Numbered from the stretch's first letter, positions 8,695-17,849 are shown. The stretch: 47,123 nt of DNA from Chthoniobacterales bacterium (GCA_013694595.1 JACDCC010000047.1:1-47123); one strand, 5' to 3'. Made by a program: numbers and translations. Notes: generated by a model from the sequence alone, not told the origin.

Positions 8695-10245
8695 CTAACG
8701 GGAGATGACCTGGTGGTGCTCGGAGTCCAGCTCACGCGCCGCTTTGTGGTACTCGGGCAGGAGCCGCCGAATTTCACCAATGCCCCACGAGGCGAAGGAC
8801 GGAGGAACCGCGATGTGCTGCATCTCCTCCGGCAGCGCGGATCGAAAGGCGGTTTTCTCCACGGGCGCACCGGCGGCGGCGTAGGAGTGAACCACATCCA
8901 TATTTGGCCGGAACTTTCCCTCCGCGAGCACATGCGCCAGCGGGTCGAACGGGAAATACCAACGGCCAGGTTCGTTCGAGACGACGGTGTAAGCTTCTGC
9001 CATCGTGGAGCTCTCTTTGATGGAGAGCCGGAGGGCTGCACCTGCTGCCGCCAGCCCGACCACAAAGATCGCGGCCAACAGTGCGGTGTATGCTGTCGCG
9101 AGGCCGGTGCGCCGCGCCTGCTGGACCAGCGCGCCAAAGGCAAAGATGGCCGCGAGGGTCAACGGCAGAGTGACGAGCGCGCGGCTGTTCACGTCCCCGC
9201 CGGACTTGCCGACGCTCGCGATCGACGCCAGCAGCATGACCGCGGTGAGGAACAGGAAAAACTTGATCATTCGCGCCGCCGCAGCCGATCGCTCGCTGAC
9301 GAACGGCAGAAGGAGCAACAGCGCGAGCGCAACCACACCGTAGTCTTGCAGGTAGTCGCTCATGAGTCCGAGGAGCGTCCGGACCTTATCGGCGAAGTCG
9401 TGGCTGACGCCGCTGGGGGTAACGCTGCCGAGCTCTTGAAATTTGAACCAAGGCATCTTGCCGGGCAGCCGAAGGTTCCACAACACCGCCGCGAAACCGT
9501 CGCGCGCGGCGATGCCCGCGTAGACGGCGCAGAATGCGACCGCCGCGCCTAACGACACTCTGACGCCAGCTTTGACGCCGGATCGTAGAGCGACCCAGAC
9601 CGCAAATCCGACTGCAGCGGCGACGAGGTTGAGCTTACAAGCCGCGCTGAGGCCGGCGCAGAGACCCGCAACCAGCATCCAGCGCCGTTCGTTGCTGTTT
9701 CCAAACTCCGCCCGGAGAACCGCGTAGGCGGCGAACAGGAAAAGGCCGAGCGCAGGAGCATCGACGTGAACGTGCGAAGTGACGTACGTCAGAGAGGGCG
9801 CGCAGTATGCGACCAGCGCAAAGAGAAGGAGAAGGAAGCCTCCGTGCAGGGGTGCTGGTGACTCTGGCGCCCGCAAGCGGCGTGCACAGGCGAGACAGAG
9901 CAATCCCACCGGAACCAGGATGTACAAGTGCGCAAGCAGCGTTGCGATCCCAACCGCGGGTCCGGGTGTGCTTGCCAGCGTGCTCGGGAGATACGCGACT
10001 GGATAAAGCGGGCCGTAGCCGACCATCACCCACGGTGCTGTGTTGGGCGTCGAGTACAACGGGTATCCGTGGGTGAGAGCAAAGGCAGGCGCCAGACGGA
10101 TGGAGGTCCAGGCGAAGTCCAGGTTGCGGTGAAACGAAAGCCAGACTGAGAGGCAAACCACGAGAGTGCCGGCGGCGAGAATCCCGTAGCGCACGAATTT
10201 CGGAACGGTCCAGGGCGCTGGAGACGGTGACAGTTGGTCCGTCAT
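8695..10245 (-). CDS. Polytopic membrane protein, GT-C glycosyltransferase-like
   Basis: This protein of about 516 residues has around ten or more hydrophobic helices and the layout of lipid-linked-sugar (GT-C) transferases. A first helix is followed by a periplasmic loop with an early acidic residue (NLDFAWTSIRLAPAF) and the GYGPLYPVAYLP segment. I chose the start at 10245 (MTDQLSPSPAPW) because its ATG overlaps the stop of the GNAT gene (ATGA), which implies translational coupling; an earlier in-frame ATG at 10374 lies deep in that gene. A soluble domain of about 80 residues follows the last helix. Donor and acceptor are unknown. Confidence 0.72.
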   Translation of the reverse strand: MTDQLSPSPAPWTVPKFVRYGILAAGTLVVCLSVWLSFHRNLDFAWTSIRLAPAFALTHGYPLYSTPNTAPWVMVGYGPLYPVAYLPSTLASTPGPAVGIATLLAHLYILVPVGLLCLACARRLRAPESPAPLHGGFLLLLFALVAYCAPSLTYVTSHVHVDAPALGLFLFAAYAVLRAEFGNSNERRWMLVAGLCAGLSAACKLNLVAAAVGFAVWVALRSGVKAGVRVSLGAAVAFCAVYAGIAARDGFAAVLWNLRLPGKMPWFKFQELGSVTPSGVSHDFADKVRTLLGLMSDYLQDYGVVALALLLLLPFVSERSAAAARMIKFFLFLTAVMLLASIASVGKSGGDVNSRALVTLPLTLAAIFAFGALVQQARRTGLATAYTALLAAIFVVGLAAAGAALRLSIKESSTMAEAYTVVSNEPGRWYFPFDPLAHVLAEGKFRPNMDVVHSYAAAGAPVEKTAFRSALPEEMQHIAVPPSFASWGIGEIRRLLPEYHKAARELDSEHHQVISR

Positions 10246-11129
10246 TGTTCGTTCCGCCGCAAAGGGTCTTCCACCGCGGCCGCGCGAAACGCCGGAGCAA
10301 GCTCGCGCCGCATCAGGAATTGACTGATCGGTTCGCGGGCGAATCCCAGCGGCGCGAAAATCTGTTCGCCACACGCGGCCGGGAACTTCGGCGCGGCGAG
10401 GAACTCACGGTCAGGGAAGCGCGCCAATATCGCGGTGAGGATTGCGCGCAGCGCGTCCCAAGGCGTAGAGCCTGCGGCGTCGCCGAGAAACCCGAGGACA
10501 TGAATGGGCGCCACATCGAGATCGCCGAGCACCACGCAAGCACTGCCGGCGCGATAGGCGCGCGTCACACCGGCTTTCGCGAGTGAGTGGCGGGAGACCT
10601 GCCAGGGGAGCTGCGGGTACTCATGTGCGTTCGGCATCCGCAGCGCATCAAGGAGGTTCACTTCCTTCACGTCGGTGCTCACAGACAGAGGAGTGGCCGC
10701 AGCGCGCCGCCACCCGAAGAGCCGGTCGACCTCCTCAAATCCGTGACGCAGGTAAAAGCGATGCGCGCGGGGGTTTTGCTCGATCACCTCCAGCATCATC
10801 AATCTGTCGCCACGCTCCTTCGCTTCATCGAGGAGGTGTTCCAGGAGGAACCCTGCCGCGCCCGATCCGCGCGCTTCCGGCAGAATGGCCATGCCCGCCA
10901 GCCGCAAAACGGTGTTGATCCGATTGATGTAGCCGAACCCGGCGAGCCGATCGGACCTCCGGACGAGACGGCTGTAGTAAAGGTCCGCGCCTTGCGTGCA
11001 GAGGAAGCGAGCGTTGGTCTCGGCGTTGATCTCGGTCCAGCCGCCGACGTAGCCAGCGAAGGCTGCGTTGCCGATGCGGGCTTGTTCCGCCATCGAGATA
11101 TCGAAGGCCGGCACGATCTCGAAGCTCAT
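10242..11129 (-). CDS. Tandem GNAT-fold acetyltransferase
   Basis: This is a GCN5-related acetyltransferase. The first domain carries the acetyl-CoA-binding motif A region (LRLAGMAILPEARGSGAAGFLLEHL) and the motif B region ending in NPRAHRFYLRHGFEEV. The second half repeats a degenerate GNAT-like pattern and ends with PLGFAREPISQFLMRREL. I prefer the start at 11129 (MSFEIVPAFD), where the first beta-strand begins; ATGs at 11165 and 11264 are alternatives. The gene ends inside the start of the downstream GT-C-like gene, so the two probably form an operon. The substrate is unknown. Confidence 0.85.
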   Translation of the reverse strand: MSFEIVPAFDISMAEQARIGNAAFAGYVGGWTEINAETNARFLCTQGADLYYSRLVRRSDRLAGFGYINRINTVLRLAGMAILPEARGSGAAGFLLEHLLDEAKERGDRLMMLEVIEQNPRAHRFYLRHGFEEVDRLFGWRRAAATPLSVSTDVKEVNLLDALRMPNAHEYPQLPWQVSRHSLAKAGVTRAYRAGSACVVLGDLDVAPIHVLGFLGDAAGSTPWDALRAILTAILARFPDREFLAAPKFPAACGEQIFAPLGFAREPISQFLMRRELAPAFRAAAVEDPLRRNEQ

Positions 11130-11288
11130 GCCGGCGAGGATGCCAGTTTCGGCGTGGCTTGTCATGCGTTGACGATCGCCACGTGACTGGCTGATAATCG
11201 GCGCCGTGAAAGCCGGCGCAGATGTTGTCACTCCAGCGAGTTTCGGGAAGCCGCATTTCGGCAAGCGGAGCGTATTGACATCAGCGCA

Positions 11289-12002
11289 ATGAATCTTTGG
11301 ATAGGCACCTCGGGGTTTCAGTACGCGGAGTGGAAGGGCACCTTCTACCCGGAAGATCTACCGACTTCCAAGATGCTGCCGTTCTACGCGGAACGATTTC
11401 CGACCACCGAGGTGAACTACACCTTCCACCGCATCCCGAGTCAGAAGACGATCGAGGGCTGGTGGAACGCAACGCCTGAACGGTTCAAGTTCAGCCTGAA
11501 AGCGCCGCAAAAGGTGACGCATTTTGCGAAACTGCGGAATTGCGCGGATACGCTGCGTTACTTCTGTCAGGTGATCACCGACCTCGAGGGCAAGTTAGGC
11601 GCGGTGTTGTTTCAATTGCCACCAAGCCTGAAGAAGGATGCCGGGTTGCTGACCGCTTTCCTGGAGGACTTCCCGGCGCCCATGCGCGCCGCCTTCGAGT
11701 TCCGGCACGAGTCGTGGCTCGACGACGAAATTTTCCAGCTTCTGAAGAGCAAGAACGCCGCACTTTGCATCGCCGAGAGCGAGAAGCTGAGTACGCCGAC
11801 GGAAGCGACGGCGGATTTCGGTTATCTGCGGTTACGGCGCGAAGATTACGAGGATGCGGATATCGCACGGTGGGCAGAGGTGGTTCGTGCGAAGAGCAGC
11901 GGGTGGTCAGACACGTTCGTCTACTTCAAGCACGAGGAGAGCGGCATCGGCCCGAAGTTCGCGGCGCGACTGATGGAGCTGCTCGCTCCGCAGTGCAGCT
12001 AG
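11289..12002 (+). CDS. DUF72 (YecE-like) TIM-barrel protein
   Basis: This 237-residue protein starts with the DUF72 signature MNLWIGTSGFQYAEWKGTFYP and continues with EVNYTFHRIPSQKTIEGW, KFSLKAPQKVTH and a C-terminal DTFVYFKHEESG segment. The family adopts a TIM-barrel fold and has been linked by context to nucleic-acid or sugar metabolism, but its activity is not firmly known. The gene is divergent from the GNAT gene. A long inverted repeat lies just beyond its stop. Confidence 0.9.
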   Translation: MNLWIGTSGFQYAEWKGTFYPEDLPTSKMLPFYAERFPTTEVNYTFHRIPSQKTIEGWWNATPERFKFSLKAPQKVTHFAKLRNCADTLRYFCQVITDLEGKLGAVLFQLPPSLKKDAGLLTAFLEDFPAPMRAAFEFRHESWLDDEIFQLLKSKNAALCIAESEKLSTPTEATADFGYLRLRREDYEDADIARWAEVVRAKSSGWSDTFVYFKHEESGIGPKFAARLMELLAPQCS

Positions 12003-12036
12003 CGCTGCGCCATCGGCTTATATTTAAGACCGGAAT

Positions 12037-12102
12037 GGTAGGACGAGACTCTGTCGAGCCTGGGTGAGTCGCTTGTCAGGCTCGACGGAGTCTCGCCCTA
12101 CC
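12037..12102. repeat. 66-base imperfect inverted repeat (REP/MITE-like hairpin)
   Basis: Two 26-base arms (12037-12062 and 12077-12102) are reverse complements except at two positions and enclose a 14-base loop. The outer ends read GGTAGG and CCTACC. The element lies between the convergent DUF72 and ku genes, where it could also act as a transcript-stabilising or terminating hairpin. Its length and near-perfect arms are typical of dispersed palindromic repeats. No second copy is present in this window, so its repeat status is inferred. Confidence 0.75.
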
Positions 12103-12131
12103 AGCAGCTGCACGAAAAACAAAGCCGCTCG

Positions 12132-12995
12132 TTAGGCTGCGGCGCGCCGCTTCTGTTTCACGAGCGTCGAAGTCGAGCGTCCATTGCCGTTCGACCGCGA
12201 AGCAGCAGCGCGTTTCGGCTTCACCGCCTGGTTCCGGGCGAGGCTCTCCTGCAGAACTTTCACCAGGTCCACCACGTTCGTGCTGCGAACCGCCGTGACC
12301 GGTTTGTCGGCAATCTCCTTGTTCTGCGCCTTCTGCTCGATCATCTCCATCAAAGCAGTCCGGTACTCGTCGCGATACTTTTCCGGCTCCCAAGGCACGG
12401 TCATGCTCTCGACGAGCGTTTGCGCCATCTTCAATTCGCGATCGCTCACCGCTGTGTCGGGGCCGTTCTTGAGAACGTCGGGGCTGAGAATCTCCTGCGC
12501 GAAGTGCATCAGCTCCAGGATAAGGAAAAGACCATCCGGCTTCACCGAGGCGAGATGCTCGCGGTTGCTGATCACCACCTTCGCAATCCCGATCTTGCGG
12601 GTGCCGACGAGGGCTTTCTGGAGGAGGGCATAGGCTTTCTCGCCCCCTTTCTGCGGCTCGAGGAAATAGGGCTTGTAGAAGAACTTTGGATCGACCTGCT
12701 CCTGGTCCACGAAGTCGGTGATATCGATCGAGTGCGTTGATTCGATTTTCACCTTTGCGAAATCCTCTTCCTTCAGGATAACGAACTGCCCGCGCTCGTA
12801 TTCGTATCCTTTCACGATCTGGTCCGCGGAGACTTCCTTCATGTCCGCCTCCGCCACCTTCTTGTAGCGGATGGGGCTCAGGTCGGTCGCGCGGAGCTGA
12901 CGAAAGCTAATTTTTTCCTCGCGGGTCGCGGGGTAAACCGCGATCGGGATGTAAACGAGGCCGAAGCTGATACTGCCTTTCCAAATTGCACGCAT
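12132..12995 (-). CDS. ku: Non-homologous end-joining protein Ku
   Basis: Bacterial Ku forms a homodimeric ring on DNA double-strand ends and recruits the ligase LigD. The start MRAIWKGSISFGLVYIPIAV is the family hallmark, followed by FRQLRATDLSPIRYKKV, GYEYERGQFVILKEEDF and the central beta-barrel core (ESTHSIDITDFVDQEQVDPKFFYKPYFLEP). At 287 residues it has normal length. The C-terminus is a basic tail (KPKRAAASRSNGNGRSTS to KQKRRAAA), the kind known to aid DNA binding. No ligD lies in the window. A TCGTTAGGC word overlaps its stop codon and another lies just upstream of its start. Confidence 0.96.
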   Translation of the reverse strand: MRAIWKGSISFGLVYIPIAVYPATREEKISFRQLRATDLSPIRYKKVAEADMKEVSADQIVKGYEYERGQFVILKEEDFAKVKIESTHSIDITDFVDQEQVDPKFFYKPYFLEPQKGGEKAYALLQKALVGTRKIGIAKVVISNREHLASVKPDGLFLILELMHFAQEILSPDVLKNGPDTAVSDRELKMAQTLVESMTVPWEPEKYRDEYRTALMEMIEQKAQNKEIADKPVTAVRSTNVVDLVKVLQESLARNQAVKPKRAAASRSNGNGRSTSTLVKQKRRAAA

Positions 12996-13080
12996 AATGG
13001 CGGGGATGAGAGCCTAACGAGAAGTGACGGTAAATGTCAATCGTCGCGTGCCAGCTCGCTGGCTGTGCGAGGGGTCAACG

Positions 13081-13572
13081 CTACCGGTAGTGGAGCCGGA
13101 TCAACTGCGGCGAAGCGCCCGGCCGCCAGATAAAGAGGTTGTCGTATTCGCTGTCGGCAATCGCGACTGGCTCCGGTGCACCCAGCGCTTTGATGATCTC
13201 AGGAATTGTATTCGAATGCCCGACGACGAGCACATTGCCGGTCGTCTCGTTCAGCCTGGTGACGAGCGCGGGTGCATCTTTGGCGGGGACCACGGTCGGG
13301 CGGAGGTCGGCCGAGCGGGCGAGTGGTTCGACAGTCTGCTGCGTCCGCTTCAATTCAGTCACGTAAATCGAAGTGATTCCCGCATCTTTCAAGGTCAGCG
13401 CCAGCGACTCCGCTCGGCGGCGCCCGATCTCGGAAAGCTCAGGATCCTTCGGATTGCCGGTTGTCGCCTCGGCTTTCTCCGCGTGCCGGACAAGGAAGAT
13501 GGTTGGCTCAGCGGCCCATGCCGGCGCGAGTAGCGCCAGCACCGTAACCGTGACGAGGAGACGCGCAATCAC
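13081..13572 (-). CDS. Secreted histidine phosphatase superfamily protein (SixA/PGM-like)
   Basis: This 163-residue protein begins with a signal peptide (MIARLLVTVTVLALLAPAWA) and then the histidine phosphatase motif FLVRHAEK, in which His30 would be phosphorylated. A second conserved His lies in LVVGHSNTIPEII. The spacing fits the short branch-1 family. It is predicted to act outside the cytoplasm, probably on small phosphate esters, but the substrate is unknown. It is divergent from the S9 peptidase gene that starts at 13633. Confidence 0.88.
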   Translation of the reverse strand: MIARLLVTVTVLALLAPAWAAEPTIFLVRHAEKAEATTGNPKDPELSEIGRRRAESLALTLKDAGITSIYVTELKRTQQTVEPLARSADLRPTVVPAKDAPALVTRLNETTGNVLVVGHSNTIPEIIKALGAPEPVAIADSEYDNLFIWRPGASPQLIRLHYR

Positions 13573-13632
13573 GTCACGAAGTGAATGCGGATAACAGCGG
13601 ATCGTGGCACGCGGCGATCCTAGTTAGACTGC

Positions 13633-15996
13633 ATGCGATTGCGCAACCTCACGTTGGTGCCACGTTCCGAAATGCGTGCTCTCCCCCCGCTGACCTGCTT
13701 TTTTCGCGCAACTTTAGCGCTGCAAATTTTGCTCCTGGCGGCTCTCGCCCCGAGCGGATTGTCCGCAGCCGAGAAAAGGAACATCACGGAGAAGGATCTC
13801 TTTCGGTTCGTCTGGATTGGCGATCCGCAGGTGTCGCCCGATGGCTCCCGCGTGGCATTCGTTCGGGTGTCGGTGAACGAGAAGAAGGAAGGATACGATA
13901 CCTCGATCTGGATGGTTGCCACTGCCGGTGGCGAGGAGCCACACCGCCTAACGACCGGCACGCACGATTCGACGCCACGGTGGTCTCCCGACGGGAAGTA
14001 CCTCGTCTTCGTTCGTAGCACCGAGAAGGAAGGCAAACCGGAGCCTGGCCAGCTCTGCATGCTGCCGATGAGTGGCGGCGATGCGTTCACTTTCACAGCG
14101 CTGCCGAAAGGCGCGAGCGGCCCCGTTTGGTCACCCGATGGGAAGACGATCGCCTTTCTGAGCAGCACCAATCCTGAGGACACGCCCAGGCAGGAGAAGA
14201 AGAAGCGGAAAGAGGAGGAAGCTCGGAAAACCGCTGAAGCCGGCGGTTCGCCCGCGGCACGCGAGACACCGAAACCGGCCGCATCTCCGGCAGCAGCTGG
14301 CGATGATGAAGCGCGCGAGAGTGATGTGCACGTGATCACGCGCGCGGTCTATCGACACGACGAACGCGGGTATCTCGATCCGAAACGGCCGGACCATATC
14401 TGGGTCGTGCAGGCGCCGCGCAGCGCGGACGAAAAAGTGGAGCCGAAGCAGCTCACGAATGGCCGCTTTGAAGAGAGTCAGCCGATCTGGTCCCGCGATG
14501 GGGCGCAGATCTTCTTCCTGTCGCTCCGCGTGGATGAGCCGTACTACGAGCTCGGGCGCACGGAGATTTACTCCGTCGCCGCGGCTGGTGGTGAGCCGGT
14601 GAAAATCACCACCGTCGCAATGGACGTGAATGAGGCGGCGCTCAGCCCGGACGGAAAGCAGCTCGCGTTTACCGCGTCGGTGACGGAGCCGGTGAGGTCG
14701 TACTCGCAGCCGGATCTGTGGACGCTGGATCTGACGCCGAATGCGAAGCCGCGGAACCTGACGACAGAGTTTGACTGGGATGTCGGTTCTGCCGTCTTCG
14801 GCGATAACGCTCCGCCGCGTGCCGCCGGGAACAATCCGCCTCTCTGGAGCGCTGACGGTAAAAGCATCCTCCACATCTACTCGCGTGAAGGGCGCACCAA
14901 CCTCGGCCGCTTCGATGTTTCAAGCGGCGCGGTCAGCGCCGTGACGCAAGGCAACCAAGCCGTGATGCGGTTTCGCGCCTCAGCGGATGACGGCACGACT
15001 GTCGCTCTCATCTCAACCCCGACCCGGATCGGCGACTTGTTCGCTGTCGGTGCAGGCGCGCAACCGCGGCAGCTAACCGACGTGAACCGCGAACTGTTTG
15101 CGGAGCTAAACCTGACTGAGCCGGAGGAAGTTTGGTATCAGAGCTTCGACGGGAAGCGGGTGCAGACGTGGCTGCAAAAGCCTCCGAGCTTCGACGCGAA
15201 GAAGAAGTATCCGTTGATTCTGAACATCCACGGCGGCCCGCACGCCGCCTACGGTTTCGTGTTCAGCCACGAGTTCCAGTGGATGGCGGCGAAGGGCTAC
15301 GTCGTGCTTTATCCAAATCCGCGGGGTAGCACGAGCTACGGCCAGGAGTTTGGCAATATCATCCAGCACCGCTATCCGGGTGACGATTACCAGGATCTCA
15401 TGCTTGGCGTCGACGATGCGATCCGCCGTGGCTACATCGACGAGAAGAAGCTCGGCGTGACCGGCGGAAGTGGCGGCGGTTTGCTGACGAACTGGACGAT
15501 CGGCCACACCGATCGCTTCGCGGCCGCCGTCTCGCAGCGGGACATCGCGAGCTGGGAAACGTGGTGGTACACGGCGGACTTCACGCTTTTTCACCCGTCT
15601 TGGTTCCGCGCACCGCCATTCCAGGACCCGGAAGATTTCAAGGCACGCTCGCCGATCACCTACATCAACAACGTGAAGACCCCCACGATGTTCGTGCTCG
15701 GCGAAACCGACACGCGCACGCCACCGGAGGCGGGCGGCGAGCAGATGTTTCGTGCGTTGAAGTTCCGCCGGGTTCCGACGGTGATGGTGAAGTTTCCGAA
15801 TGAGGCACACGGCCTCTCGCGACAGGGGCAGCCGTGGCATCGGGTGGAGCGGCTCCAGCACATTGTTGGCTGGTTCGACAAGTGGTTGCTCGGCGCTGCC
15901 AAGCCTGAATACGACGTTGCGCCGCCGGAAGCGGGGACGAAGGGCGATGCGGTTCCCGGTAAACCAGGGCCGAATGCGGAAGCCAAGCCCCGCTGA
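13633..15996 (+). CDS. Exported S9 family (prolyl oligopeptidase/acylaminoacyl peptidase-like) serine peptidase
   Basis: This 787-residue protein has a signal peptide (a second ATG at 13672, MRALPPLTCFF, gives the more compact one), a WD40-like/PD40 beta-propeller (SPDGSRVAFVRVS, WSPDGKYLVFVRS, WSPDGKTIAFLSS), and a C-terminal hydrolase domain. The triad is Ser613 in GGSGGG, Asp693 in LGETDTRTP and His726 in NEAHGL, numbered from 13633. The nucleophile elbow reads GGSGGG where the usual motif is GGSYGG. The propeller contains a Lys/Glu- then Ala/Pro-rich insertion (about residues 180-225). It is the first gene of a tight four-gene run, with 10 bases to the dioxygenase. Confidence 0.9.
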   Translation: MRLRNLTLVPRSEMRALPPLTCFFRATLALQILLLAALAPSGLSAAEKRNITEKDLFRFVWIGDPQVSPDGSRVAFVRVSVNEKKEGYDTSIWMVATAGGEEPHRLTTGTHDSTPRWSPDGKYLVFVRSTEKEGKPEPGQLCMLPMSGGDAFTFTALPKGASGPVWSPDGKTIAFLSSTNPEDTPRQEKKKRKEEEARKTAEAGGSPAARETPKPAASPAAAGDDEARESDVHVITRAVYRHDERGYLDPKRPDHIWVVQAPRSADEKVEPKQLTNGRFEESQPIWSRDGAQIFFLSLRVDEPYYELGRTEIYSVAAAGGEPVKITTVAMDVNEAALSPDGKQLAFTASVTEPVRSYSQPDLWTLDLTPNAKPRNLTTEFDWDVGSAVFGDNAPPRAAGNNPPLWSADGKSILHIYSREGRTNLGRFDVSSGAVSAVTQGNQAVMRFRASADDGTTVALISTPTRIGDLFAVGAGAQPRQLTDVNRELFAELNLTEPEEVWYQSFDGKRVQTWLQKPPSFDAKKKYPLILNIHGGPHAAYGFVFSHEFQWMAAKGYVVLYPNPRGSTSYGQEFGNIIQHRYPGDDYQDLMLGVDDAIRRGYIDEKKLGVTGGSGGGLLTNWTIGHTDRFAAAVSQRDIASWETWWYTADFTLFHPSWFRAPPFQDPEDFKARSPITYINNVKTPTMFVLGETDTRTPPEAGGEQMFRALKFRRVPTVMVKFPNEAHGLSRQGQPWHRVERLQHIVGWFDKWLLGAAKPEYDVAPPEAGTKGDAVPGKPGPNAEAKPR

Positions 15997-16006
15997 ACCG
16001 GACCAG

Positions 16007-16960
16007 ATGAAGACGACGCCGGGTCTCCACCACATCACTGCCATCTCGGGTCCGGCGCAGGAGAATCTCGATTTCTATGCCGGCGTGCTCGGCATGCGGC
16101 TCGTGAAGAAGAGTGTGAACCAGGACGATCCCGGCACTTATCATCTGTTCTACGCCGATGCCGAAGGCCATCCGGGCACTGACCTGACGTTCTTTCCCTG
16201 GGCGCAAATGGCGCCAGCGCGCGACGGCTTCGGATTGAGCACGGAAGTCTCGCTCGCGGTCCCGCCGGGCAGCCTCGTCTTCTGGAGCAAGCGGTTGCAA
16301 CGCTACGGCGTCGCGGTCGGCGCCGCCGAAACGAGATTCGGCGAGCATGTGCTGCCGTTGGTAGATCCGCACGGGATGCGCGTGGCCCTGGTGGAAAGCG
16401 CCAGCTCGTTAGGCCGTCCGTTCACCCCGTGGGAAGGAAGTCCTGTTCCGCCAGAGCAGCAGATTCGCGGGCTCGAATCCGCCCGGATGGCTGAGGCGAG
16501 CGTTGAGGTAAGCGCGGCTTTTCTGCAAGACGGGATGGGGTTTCGATATCTCGGCGAGGAGAACGGCTGGCATCGCTACAGCGTGGGCGAGGGAAGGTCG
16601 GGTCAGTACGTCGACGTCCGTGATATGTCGGGCGCGCGGCGCGGCGCGTGGGGCACCGGGAGCATTCACCACCTCGCGTGGCGTGTGGACGACGACGGTC
16701 ACCAGGCGGAAGTACGCCAAAGCGTCACGGCCGCGGGAGCACATCCGACGCAGGTGATCGATCGCTTCTGGTTCAAGTCGGTCTACTTCAAGGAACCAGG
16801 CGGCGTCCTTTTTGAGCTCGCCACTGACGGGCCGGGGTTCGCGGTTGACGAAGATCCGGCGCATTTCAGCGAGACGCTTGTTCTTCCGTCGTGGCTGGAA
16901 CAGGAGCGCGCCGCGATCGAAGCGGTGGTGCCAAAGCTCACGATGCCGCATGCGGCGTAG
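16007..16960 (+). CDS. Ring-cleaving dioxygenase of the glyoxalase (VOC) superfamily, MhqO-like
   Basis: This two-module vicinal-oxygen-chelate protein has 317 residues. The start ATG at 16007 (MKTTPGLHHITAISGPAQEN) gives the family N-terminus and lies 10 bases after the peptidase stop. Metal ligands of the VOC fold can be seen as His in LHHITA, His in IHHLAWRV and Glu in GVLFELATD. The closest described relatives are the Bacillus MhqA/MhqO/MhqE proteins, implicated in hydroquinone and catechol tolerance. The true substrate here is unknown. The 3' end overlaps the TPR gene by 11 bases. Confidence 0.88.
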   Translation: MKTTPGLHHITAISGPAQENLDFYAGVLGMRLVKKSVNQDDPGTYHLFYADAEGHPGTDLTFFPWAQMAPARDGFGLSTEVSLAVPPGSLVFWSKRLQRYGVAVGAAETRFGEHVLPLVDPHGMRVALVESASSLGRPFTPWEGSPVPPEQQIRGLESARMAEASVEVSAAFLQDGMGFRYLGEENGWHRYSVGEGRSGQYVDVRDMSGARRGAWGTGSIHHLAWRVDDDGHQAEVRQSVTAAGAHPTQVIDRFWFKSVYFKEPGGVLFELATDGPGFAVDEDPAHFSETLVLPSWLEQERAAIEAVVPKLTMPHAA

Positions 16961-17846
16961 AACACGGCATCTCGCCGCCGCCACGCTGGCATTGACCGTG
17001 GTGGGCGTGTCTGTCGCTGCCGCGCAAAACGCCGACGCGCTTCATCTGCAAGCGCGTGAGCTGCTGCGCCGGAATGATGTCGCAGCGGCCCTGCCGCTCT
17101 TTGAGAACTGCGTCGCGGCAGAGCCCGCGAACTCCAGGCATCGGCAGTGGCTCGGACGCGCCCGCGGATTGCAGACGGCGCAGAAGGGGATCGCAGCGGG
17201 AATTGGTGGCGCGAACAAAGTCAAAGCTGAGTTCGAGAAGGCGATCGAGCTCGAGCCGAACAACCTCGAAGCGCGCCACGACCTGGCGGTGCTTTATCGC
17301 GTCGTGCCGCGCTTGTTTGGTGGCAGCAACGCGAAAGCCGCCGAGCAGGTGGCGATCATCCGCCAGAAAGATCCGGCGCTTGCGACGCAGATCGAGGCCG
17401 ACTTCCTCGCGCGCGACAAGAAGCCGCGTGAAGCGATCGCGATGCACGAGAAATCGATCCGATTGAATCCGGCGCGTCCCCGACCTCACGTGTCGATCGC
17501 GATTTTGTATCAGGGGCTGAAGGAATGGGAGAAATCGTTCGCAGCGCTCGACCGGGCGCTCGCGCTCGATCCGAAATATCCGATCGCGCTGTATCAACTG
17601 GGACGCGCCGCATCCCTCAGTGGAGCGCAGTTGGATCGTGGAGAGAAAGCGCTCCGCACTTACCTGGCGCTACCGATCCGGCCTGAGCTGGAATATCCGC
17701 CGCTCGCGTCAGCACATCATCGTCTCGGCGGAATCCTGGAGAAGAATGGCGACCGTCAGGCTGCCCGTGCGGAATACGAAACGGCTCTCCGAATCGACTC
17801 CGCGCACAAGGATTCCCGCGCCGCGCGGGAGGATCTGAAGCGGTAG
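16950..17846 (+). CDS. Exported TPR-repeat protein
   Basis: I chose the ATG at 16950 because it opens a signal peptide (MRRRTRHLAAATLALTVVGV, cut near AAAQ); an upstream in-frame ATG at 16812 lies inside the dioxygenase gene. The 298-residue product contains several TPR-like units, for example KAEFEKAIELEPNNLEARHD, EAIAMHEKSIRLNPARPRPH, SFAALDRALALDPKYPIALY and a last AEYETALRIDSAHKDSRA. TPR proteins are protein-protein scaffolds, and no enzyme motif is visible. The 11-base overlap upstream and 3-base gap downstream indicate translational coupling in one operon. Confidence 0.85.
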   Translation: MRRRTRHLAAATLALTVVGVSVAAAQNADALHLQARELLRRNDVAAALPLFENCVAAEPANSRHRQWLGRARGLQTAQKGIAAGIGGANKVKAEFEKAIELEPNNLEARHDLAVLYRVVPRLFGGSNAKAAEQVAIIRQKDPALATQIEADFLARDKKPREAIAMHEKSIRLNPARPRPHVSIAILYQGLKEWEKSFAALDRALALDPKYPIALYQLGRAASLSGAQLDRGEKALRTYLALPIRPELEYPPLASAHHRLGGILEKNGDRQAARAEYETALRIDSAHKDSRAAREDLKR

Positions 17847-17849
17847 GCG

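Noticed and set aside
16007-16960. VOC dioxygenase as the missing 3-hydroxyanthranilate dioxygenase
   Set aside because: Known 3-HAO enzymes are cupins. This protein matches the MhqA/MhqO group, and it is nearly 5 kb from the kynurenine genes with two unrelated genes between.
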